NCBI RefSeq assembly: GCF_039555335.1
Contig: NC_092639.1
Location: forward strand, 36,163,791 to 36,227,790
Source of the DNA: Amphiura filiformis
Lineage: Eukaryota > Echinodermata > Ophiuroidea > Amphilepidida > Amphiuridae
DNA length: 64,000 nucleotides
Reading direction: 5' to 3'
Of this stretch, positions 55,856-64,000 are shown piece by piece; the first letter of the stretch is position 1; every line of letters starts with the position of its first letter. The position numbers and the translations under genes are program-made. The notes beneath the pieces are model-generated. The model saw nothing but the letters and a program-made list of their open reading frames with translations, did no database searches and was not told the origin of the DNA.

Positions 55856-57391
55856 TTAGGCTTCAACATGCATGTAATCTGGTTCAACCGTAGTTGCCTG
55901 ACTAACATGAGACATTGTCCTGATCTGAATTGGTCTACTAGGTACGCCAACATAGTCCTCCTGACGCATATATTCAGGATTTTCCAGTGTCGATAATGGC
56001 CGTTGCTGACGATGATATGGTGCATAGTTTCCAGTTCCCATGGTGTCATAGCCATCTCCCTGTACTGGATTTATATTGTCAACATTAATACTATTGATAA
56101 CATATGGAGTTTTGGTTCGATTAGTAACTGAACTTTTAAATTTTGACCTAAGTTTGAGGTAACACACGACTAAACCCACAATGGCGATAATAGTTGCCAC
56201 AATAAAGGCAAGCATCCAACCCAGTGCAGAACCAACTGATAACGAGCCAGAAGAATCCATACTTGAATCATCTGGAGCTGGAGTTGTTCCATTTGTCATT
56301 TCTATTATCTTTTCAGTCACATACAGAACAGCAGTGACTTGAATCCAGTCGTCTTTGAACTGGAAGGTACACGATATCGAAGACTCATTGTCGTGAGCTG
56401 TGATATCGTTGATTGTCAGTACTTGTTTGTTAGATGAGAGCTGAATATCGTAATCTTCAATATCTTTAGGTTCTGTCGACCAAAACAGATTGTTCATCGG
56501 CAGATAAGAAGAGCAAGTAAATTGAATAGATTCGTCAATGAAAACCATGGCTATTTGTGGTGAGATTGTGATCAAAGGTTCAGGTAAAATCACATGCGTT
56601 CTTACGGAACATCTACGCGGCATTAACGGGTCGGATCCTACGACAATTCGGCAACTAAATACAGCATTCTGTTCACTTAAGGATATCCTTGGTATAACAA
56701 ATTCTGAACTGACAAAACCAGCTCCATGCGCAGAAACACTCTCAGTATCTTGATAATTATCGTTAACAAAGTCTCTTTTCCAAGTTAAATTTACCTTAGG
56801 ATTTCCTTCTTCACTCAAACACTTTAAAACTAGCGGTTGTCCGATATTTATGAAGACCTCGGTATCTGGAGTGCATTCTGGATATTCAGGGGATGGATCA
56901 TACAACACATTAATATCGACTGCGTCAGATATTGTAACTAGGATGTCAACATCACCTGTTCCCGCTTCGTATATATCACACTCGTAAGTACCCGTATCAT
57001 GTTTGGTTATAGATGCAAAGTTTATGAAACTTTCCGCGCTGGTAGTTATAGCGGTGGAATCAAAATGAAAGTAGGAATTGGATTCCACTGCTTCTACTTG
57101 TTCTTTTAATTCATCATCTAGAATTATGTCATTTCGTGTAATTCTTTCTCCATTCTTACTCCAAGATAGAACATGGTTCGAGTTGAAATTACTCGCGGTA
57201 CATCTAAGAAAGATATTTGTCCCTTCTATGACATTTGTTCCCGTTGGGTCTACCTCAATACTTGTGGAAACTCCACCAGCGATTTGACAAGATCCAAAAG
57301 CTATTAAACATATCGCTATATACCAAAATCGACTTCTTGCAAGAACTTCCATGATTATTTGACGAGAGTCACTGCTATCACAGTGTGACAT
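55856..57391 (-). CDS. Intronless type I membrane protein with three Ig-like domains
   Basis: One open frame of 511 residues; I do not recognise a specific orthologue. Met14 (57352) is the likelier start because it directly precedes the basic-hydrophobic signal peptide VLARSRFWYIAICLIAFGSC. Ig-like domains: 44-155 (C64-C138, with W77 and DTGTYEC), 166-269 (C191-C247, W204) and 272-358 (C293-C341, W304). Possible N-glycosylation sites include N201, N335 and N367. The transmembrane helix is about 388-412, followed by a basic stop (KLRSKFKSS). The 99-residue tail has seven tyrosines (430, 448, 456, 459, 474, 480, 506); YDTM at 448 fits the YxxM pattern for PI3K SH2 binding. It is probably a cell-adhesion or immune-type receptor that signals by tyrosine phosphorylation. 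The frame has no disruptions. Confidence 0.88.
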   Translation of the reverse strand: MSHCDSSDSRQIIMEVLARSRFWYIAICLIAFGSCQIAGGVSTSIEVDPTGTNVIEGTNIFLRCTASNFNSNHVLSWSKNGERITRNDIILDDELKEQVEAVESNSYFHFDSTAITTSAESFINFASITKHDTGTYECDIYEAGTGDVDILVTISDAVDINVLYDPSPEYPECTPDTEVFINIGQPLVLKCLSEEGNPKVNLTWKRDFVNDNYQDTESVSAHGAGFVSSEFVIPRISLSEQNAVFSCRIVVGSDPLMPRRCSVRTHVILPEPLITISPQIAMVFIDESIQFTCSSYLPMNNLFWSTEPKDIEDYDIQLSSNKQVLTINDITAHDNESSISCTFQFKDDWIQVTAVLYVTEKIIEMTNGTTPAPDDSSMDSSGSLSVGSALGWMLAFIVATIIAIVGLVVCYLKLRSKFKSSVTNRTKTPYVINSINVDNINPVQGDGYDTMGTGNYAPYHRQQRPLSTLENPEYMRQEDYVGVPSRPIQIRTMSHVSQATTVEPDYMHVEA

Positions 57392-58380
57392 TCAAATCTG
57401 ACCACTAAACTTGTTTCTTCTTCAAAAAATCTTAATTAAACTTCAATACCACGCATGTCTTACGTGTGATTATACTGTAATATTCCGAAGTGGTAATATA
57501 ACTTTTTATATTGGTATCAAATAGGTACTTCTGGTATCAATCAGCCGTGATTGCCACATTCAACATGTTCAAGGTCATCATTGACTTAAACCTTGGCGTT
57601 GATTATCATTACATTTCTAAAAATTCGACATGTACCGAATTTTACTTGATGTCTTCACAGATTATGATGCCATCAGCAATCCAAATTCCGCATTCGTTTG
57701 CAGTGAGCATGGTGAATATCTAGTTCACGGTCACTGCACATTGTACTTCTGGTTTTCAGATTCAGATTGTTTTACATAAGATACAGGTGATACCCATGAA
57801 TCCCAACGTCATGTATCCTATACAGAATGGATATATTGCAAATTGTCCCCAAAACGATTCATGAAGTTCGTCAAAAATGCATAACCATCGAAGTTCTCAT
57901 AGGTATATTGTTGTTTAATCATTACACAACGCCATTTCGCAGCCACCACTATCAGAAATATTTTGATTGTAAAACTGGGCTGGCTACCGTGCCAAATGAC
58001 CCCAAAAAACTGACTTGACGTCATCCGTCTGTAAATATCAGGCTATTGTTGTAAGTGAAAGCATGCAGAAAATTATTCTGTTGTTAAAGTAAAGTTTTGT
58101 ATGATTGTGAACTTGACGGAACTTGAGGGCTTTAATAATTGTACCTACCGTTTTATACAATTTTGTTTTTAATGCGCTGGGTGAATTTGCGTGTTTTGCT
58201 CTGCCAGATGGTGTCACTTCACAATAGTTGTTGCTTGGTTTGCCAATTGTAAATTAATCACACAAATTATAATTATTTAAATTTGTTCAATTCGTAACAA
58301 TTTCTGCTAGTTAGTAATTGTTTAAGCTAGTAATTTTACAGGCAAAATAAACTGATTAAAAATTAAACATCATCGTTTGC
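57392..58380. other. Upstream region of the Ig-receptor gene
   Basis: It should contain the minus-strand promoter and 5' UTR, but I cannot point to a convincing TATA box or initiator. There are no repeats of note. Confidence 0.35.
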
Positions 58381-58384
58381 TATT

Positions 58385-58850
58385 ATATCATTAGGAGGGA
58401 AAGTCATTGCCTTACATTTGTTCAGTCGCTTCCTTCTTGTGAACGCACTAGCGGGCTTCTCCCTCGTATAGAAGGAAGGAGGTCCATGGTAGGAGTCTTA
58501 GGAATGATGATGAATTTACCAGGCTGACAATGCGCACAGAAAGATTCGCCAACAGTCCGGTGCCCTACTATATCCAGCTTCTCAATAAGTAGGTTATCTC
58601 GCCTCTGGTTTATTCTTCTTTCTCCTCAGACTCCTACCAAAGTTGTTGTTTGGTGTGTTTGGTTGTGTTTTGTGTTTTGGTTGCTCACATTTTGATATCT
58701 CTCATCTTGGTCTGTTTTTGAATAATATTGTATTTATGTATATTTATATTTTTTTAAATGTATTTTTGTATTCAACGGCACACAATTCAGCCTTTGGCTG
58801 CCATGTATTTGTTTAATAAAACCTAAACCTAAACCTAAACCATAAATATG
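58385..58850 (+). mobile_element. Possible non-LTR retroelement 3' end
   Basis: CACACAATTCAGCCTTTGGC then TGTTTAATAAAACCTAAACC with a short (CCTAAA)4 tail at 58823-58842. A short tandem tail after AATAAA is typical of LINE 3' ends. No reverse transcriptase frame is present. Confidence 0.45.
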
Positions 58851-58949
58851 ATCGTGAAATGATGTGCTTTCCAACAGTACTATGAATATGCGTGCGAAAC
58901 AATTTCAACACACTAACCGACCACTCCTTTACAAACGTACACGGGTTTT

Positions 58950-59685
58950 TTCAAGCACATATATCTCAGATTATTGATAACATGTTCAAATCGTATTGCA
59001 TATCAATGAACCACTTTTGAAACAACCACCGTTTTCACTGCTGAGTATAATAGGCCTCTACACGTCTTGTGAATGTGGTGGGGTCACAAACAGAATGTGC
59101 CACCAAATTGACCATTATTCTGTGCAGTAAGCTGCAATCCCATAGTCTTTGCAATCTGGGATCTATTCTAATCCAGGATCTTTGAGGATTGCATTAGATC
59201 CCGCGGGATCTAATGCAATCCTCCAAGATGACCGTGAACGCTCACCCCTCACAGCGCTTGGGTAATCAACGACTACAGAGTATGGGAGAAGAAAGAATGT
59301 CAGCCTAAACCTCAACCTGATTGAGCACTTGTGGGACCAGCTTGGTCGTGCTAAGCGTGCCAGAGTACTACAGAGTAGCCCGGCAGCGCAACCACATTGA
59401 ATAACCTGGTTGAAGAATGAAATGCCATCCCACAGCAAGCAGCATGCGGAGGTGCCAGGCTTTTGTGGTTGCGTATGGTTTCCCGCCCACTAATTGATGT
59501 TGTTTGAGCACAGAATAATGGTCAATTTGGCACATCTGTTTGAGACCCCACTACATTCACAAGACTAGCCGTGAGTGATTGTTTCAAATTGGTATCATTG
59601 TAAAGAGGAATAAATTAGCTGTCCATTGATATGCAACACGATTATAAATATGTCACCAATAATTTTGAGATATAGATGTTTGAAA
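58950..59685 (+). mobile_element. Decayed Tc1/mariner-type transposon
   Basis: Terminal inverted repeats are about 170 bp (for example GCATATCAATG..ACAACCACC at the left against the complement at 59580-59640, and GTCTTGTGAATGTGGTGGGG / CCCCACTACATTCACAAGAC). Between them, 59290-59365 reads LNLNLIEHLWDQLGRAKRAR. This matches the conserved C-terminal block of Tc1/mariner transposases (usual form DLNPIEHLWD). Most of the transposase is deleted. Confidence 0.75.
59290..59470 (+). pseudogene. Transposase fragment (Tc1/mariner, DD34E/D family)
   Basis: Only the block NLIEHLWDQLGRAKRAR and a following degenerate tail are readable. The usual proline before I-E is replaced by leucine, and the catalytic aspartates upstream are missing. 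Confidence 0.7.
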
Positions 59686-60125
59686 AAACTTTCAAACTTT
59701 TGTTTAGGACTTCTTTACAACACCCCCTTCGTAGGTAATAAAGCCTCACACGTTTTTAACAATTTACACCATTCCTGCTACTTTGGCCGCAAGGGGTATT
59801 TAGCAGCATTGCAACAAGAACCAGAATTTTGGCAATTTCAAGCGCGCGGAGCATGTACACAGGAAAATTAACGCTGTTGTACCAGCAGGGCAGATTTCAC
59901 GCAGATCACAAAATGCGTTTTTGTCTTTATTTTACGTGATCGGTTATAGGACAGACAAAAAGGATTGGTTTGGCAGTTAATTACTCAAGTACAGCTCCAT
60001 CTTCTCTCATGTGGTTTTATGCTCTTATTCTGAGGTTTGAATAGTTTGTGTGCAAAGATGGTGAATAGTTGGTGTAGGCCTATATGTGTGTATTCATGGA
60101 TGATTTGGTGGAGCCGGTGTGCATA

Positions 60126-60358
60126 CTCTCTAAATGTACACCGAGTGGAAAGAGTGCAGTGAAATTGAGGACAATACCTTTTTGAGTGGAAATAATTCAC
60201 TCTAAAAGGATTGAAAAAGTAGTCTGTATACTCTCAAAAGAGTGAATATTGCCTAAATAAAATGTACGTTCTCTCATTTTTAAGTGTTTTCCACTCAAAA
60301 ACGGGCTGTCCTTCGTTTAACTCCTCGAAAGAGTGGAAATTCACTTACATTTAGAGAA
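60126..60358. mobile_element. MITE with CTCTAAATGTA ends
   Basis: CTCTCTAAATGTACACCGAG at the left and TTCACTTACATTTAGAGAAA at the right are inverted. The interior repeats GAGTGGAAA, AGAGTGAA and TTTCCACTC words. Confidence 0.65.
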
Positions 60359-60665
60359 ATGAAGTGGTGCGTTGAGTGCGAGCTCGTGTTTTGATATTAT
60401 TTTTTTTAATTGCATTGAATGCAGCTGACAACTGCCATGTTTGTGTGCCCGAAATGTCTTTTTAAGTGTGCCTACTCATCTACACATGGCAGCTATTGCA
60501 CTTCCCCACGTTTGGCACTGATCAGTCGAAATGTTAATAATTCAGCCATTTGGCTGTTATTTGATTGTTTGGTATACCTGAGCTAACTGCTCGATTGATT
60601 GGGCAATTGATTGTATCATTCATTGATTGATTGATTGATATATCATTCAAATCAGTGTTTTAACA

Positions 60666-60843
<178 letters not shown>

Positions 60844-61534
60844 CACGAATAAGAACTGCCTTCGTGTGATCAACTCTAATCATCTATGCAGTATTCAGTA
60901 TACGCACTGATCAGCTGATCGAGCAACAGGTGAAATCCAGCTGCAATGCTGCAGCCGCTGCATTCCAATTTTTACACATCATCAAAATAAACCTACGCAT
61001 GAGAATTAAGTTCCGCATGGAAAATTTTAGAGAGCGATGGGACTAAAAGTTGCTCAAAGTCTCTTACACGTAGAGTTATTACAAAAGATAAATATATTTT
61101 CTTTATTTTTGTTATTTTTCTTTGGAGAGTTTGAAATAGCATCTCGTGCCGATGACACTGCACTACGGTCGAGATTTAATATCTATGCGCAATTCACGAA
61201 GTATTTTACGTCGTCGGCTGCTTGGTATAAAAGTTTCTCGTCTGTTTTGTCATTTCTGTCTACAATTTTGGTGCAGTTTTACGAATTCATAGACCAAAAC
61301 ATTACAGTAATTGATGTGTGAATATAGAAGATACGAATAAGAAAGGTATGTATTATATTTATGCATTGTTTTGTAGAAATACCAGCTTGAATATTACCAG
61401 GGAGCTCCCGGCCACAAGTTGACAGGGTAGTGCCTACGCTACGGGCGACTTGCGTAATACAAATTTGCCCGGTATCCAATTAATTAAGTCGGGGCTGCAA
61501 TTCCACGCGATATAGAAGAGTCATTGTTTTGTAA

Positions 61535-61775
61535 TAATTTGTAAGAAGCGTGGTAACACATGCCCAAATTGATATGTTTGCTTCTACAGGCATGTTTAAT
61601 CTTTACTAATTGTACACAAAAAGAAAAAAAAAAGAATCAAAAACAAAAACAGATTCTGATTTGTCAATCAACAATAAATCGATAAAAATTCCAGTTGCTA
61701 ATTTTATTTTTTAAAAACAACAGAACATCCATTTTAACATTGACATGTTTCCAGGGATTTTAATGTGTATTTATT

Positions 61776-61811
<36 letters not shown>

Positions 61812-61865
61812 GTTATTATTTTTATTAGGCCTATTTGTTGTTGTTGTTGTATTATCATTATTATT

Positions 61866-61913
<48 letters not shown>

Positions 61914-61954
61914 ATTATTATTATTAGTGTTGGTGTTGTATTATTATTATTATT

Positions 61955-62020
<66 letters not shown>

Positions 62021-62300
62021 ATTTTAGTGATTGAAGTCGTAATTAGCAATTGGGCTGTAATTTTACACGGTTTCATTCAAAATTGTTTGTTGCAAGAAAG
62101 CCCGTGTAAGAAGCATGGTAACATAGGCGTAACATCATTAACATTGATTTACTTTTGCTGCAACACAAACCGAAAAGAATAAGGAAAAAAACAGATTCTG
62201 AATTGGCAATCAACTACAATCGATAAAAATTCTAGTTGGTATATCTTGTAAAAAGTACCAGAACAACCATGACATGTTTCCGGGCCTTTTGGTAGGCTTT
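61535..62300. repeat. Direct duplication flanking a trinucleotide array
   Basis: 61540-61760 and 62090-62300 share in order GTAAGAAGC.TGGTAACA, AACAGATTCTGA, CAATC.ATAAAAATTC, AGAACA.CCAT and GACATGTTTCC.GG. About 80% identical by eye. Confidence 0.75.
61776..62023. repeat. (TTA/TTG)n microsatellite
   Basis: Alternating runs of TTA and TTG trinucleotides. The Leu/Cys-only open frame across it is an artefact. Confidence 0.97.
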
Positions 62301-62781
62301 TTTATTTGGTTTTGGTGGTTTTTTTTTCATAGTCATGTATATGAAATCTTAAAATTATATTTATCGTATGTCAGGCTACTTATTTGATTATGTAACAAAT
62401 TATAATTGAAAGAAAGTTGGAATTACTTTGACAATATTGACTATTTTCAGCTAACATGTATTGGAATTCTACACAGAAATACAAGCTTGAGTGATGTAAA
62501 GAAAGAAAACTGTATTCAGCATGGACACAATCAACAAATAAACACGGGAAACGGGGCACCAGGTAAGATATGTTGAAATGACTATAAAGAAATGATTACG
62601 CTTTAGCACAGATTCTGTGGCTTTGGTGACTAACATGCCCTGCTAACAACAAATATTAATTTTAAAAAGTTGTTTTGAGATGTCTCTGTCATTTTTAAAA
62701 ATCGCCTTCATTCGGGATTTTTGTTTGGTTTAGGCATTCAAAATTTGTTTCTTGTCCACTGAAATACAGCACAGCTTATTT

Positions 62782-63273
62782 AGGTTAAAGACCACTAATT
62801 ATGTATTACACGGGTTTCAATGGGAAAATGCCTAATTTCGGGTGGAATTTTCTCATATTCAGAACTCTCACAGTTCAATGCCACTAATATCAGGTGAAAC
62901 TATATGATTTAGAGGCCAAATGATCAAAAATTCAACATAGGTTGACCTGAGACTTTTCTTGTTTTAACGCACTGAACCGTAAACACCTAAAATGACAGTG
63001 CGCCCTCGAAGCTGATAGTTACAATATGATAGGGCGAATGTTTACTAAAAACCGAAGCCGTGCGTATGAATTTTGGTACTATTACAACAAAAATGTCATA
63101 TAATGAGAGAAAATGTTCCATTTTGAAGCATCAAACTCTAAAAAGTACTTTGTTGGCTATATAACTTGATCAATTTCAGCGATTTTAATGCAGTCTTTTC
63201 GAATGCCATGAAAACAAATAGTTCCTCGTCGTATTTCAATGTATCGCCCAGGCCTATTAGTGGTCTTTAACCT
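62782..63273. mobile_element. TIR element with AGGTTAAAGACCACTAAT ends
   Basis: AGGTTAAAGACCACTAAT at 62782 and its exact complement ending at 63273. There is no ORF within the 492 bp. Confidence 0.75.
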
Positions 63274-63309
63274 TTAACATTGATTATTAATAATTAAATA
63301 TTCTTACGG

Positions 63310-63560
63310 TGATTTCTGGATTCCGCATTTCTGATTGGTTGTTTGCCCGGTGCATGGCCCGGAATCACTGGGTATAAAAGGCAAATGATGAAGGAACATT
63401 ACGTTTTTAATAATGTTACTTCTTTATTTTTTGTTATTATTTTGATGAAATAAGAATCAGAAAATGTTTTGGTAAGTATGAATTGGGGCTCATTCATATA
63501 TTTTCATGACTAAACTTTGTTTAGGCCCTCAGGCCACAATTCGCAAGCGGCGGGCATGAA
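63310..63560 (+). repeat. Dispersed repeat, copy 2
   Basis: GATGAAATAAGAATCAGAAA, AATGTTTTGGTA and CATTCATATATTTTCATGAC match the reverse complement of 41780-41860. Confidence 0.65.
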
Positions 63561-64000
63561 CAATCGTTTAAAAGGGACGCACCCACAGTGGGACGCACCA
63601 TTGGGCTTCAAGGGTGTGGTAGGAAGTTTTTGAAAAAAAAACTTCACCCAATACATGAGCAAAAACAAAAAACAACTTTCCCCATCAACACTAAAACAAA
63701 CCTTCCCCACCTAACTCACAGTGTATAAATGCATGAAAATTTAAAAAAAAAAACTTCCTAATTCCTACCCCAATCCCATTGCATTGATGGGTTTAAAATG
63801 AATATCATAGAACAAATGATGTTACTTGCATCGATTTCGCATAGGATGGAGGCACTACATAGACTAATTATGAGCCCTGGTGAGGGTAAAATGGGCGGGG
63901 GGGTGGTGATTTGGCCACACATTCAAAGGGCGCCTTTTAAATAAAACGCTCTAAAAAGGCTTAGGAATTTAGGAAATCACATAAATTGATATAACATCGC
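63561..64000. other. Window end, no feature
   Basis: A-rich and G-rich low-complexity patches (63630-63660, 63894-63905). Nothing is recognised. Confidence 0.4.

Noticed and set aside
58823..58842. Telomere-like CCTAAA repeats
   Set aside because: Only about four units and not the TTAGGG sequence. They directly follow an AATAAA, so a retroelement tail is more likely.
61765..62034. Leu/Cys-rich 89-residue frame
   Set aside because: Direct translation of a TTA/TTG microsatellite.

Overview
The window is from an intron-rich metazoan genome. It has long AT-rich introns packed with small inverted-repeat elements, canonical GT-AG splice sites throughout, and no operon-like organisation. Repeat style (foldback MITEs, tRNA-derived SINEs, Helitron-like elements with internal tandem repeats) and the main gene suggest a marine invertebrate deuterostome such as an echinoderm or hemichordate. 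That placement is an inference and is not proven by the sequence.

About two thirds of the window (1777-42504, + strand) is one large gene, a TRANK1-like protein (TPR and ankyrin repeat-containing protein 1, also called lupus brain antigen 1). I could chain 30 exons by splice sites and phase into one uninterrupted frame of 3048 residues plus a stop codon. The 5' end lies outside the window or was not recognised. In order, the protein has ankyrin-like repeats, a Pro/Gln-rich tandem repeat, an Arg/Glu/Lys-rich coiled coil, a TPR-like stretch, a second ankyrin block, acidic linkers, a UvrD/Rep-type superfamily 1 helicase core with recognisable motifs, a long alpha-helical TPR-like solenoid (mostly in one 2.8-kb exon), a C-x8-C-x5-C-x3-H zinc-finger motif, an IQ-like motif, and a C-terminal CxxC...HxxxxxH region. 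A 33-nt microexon lies near the 3' end.

Intron 6 holds a tandem array of a 145-bp unit. Each unit copies the last 133 bp of exon 6 plus its splice donor. The array is split by a 961-bp terminal-inverted-repeat element. Other introns hold foldback elements, two of them with clear TA or TTAA target sites, degraded retroelements and a GAATTGAAAT-type satellite.

Two repeat elements (17773-18714 and 43722-46880) have the same unusual plan in opposite orientations: an internal array of 146-bp repeats, each carrying a nuclear-receptor DR1-like site (AGGTCA-A-AGGTCA), then a purine/pyrimidine microsatellite, then a terminal hairpin. This looks like non-autonomous Helitron/Helentron-type elements and is the most interesting regulatory observation here.

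From 42505 to 64000 the sequence is mostly intergenic repeats. The exception is one intronless gene on the minus strand (55856-57391) for a type I membrane protein with three immunoglobulin-like domains and a tyrosine-rich cytoplasmic tail. No functional link between the two genes is evident.
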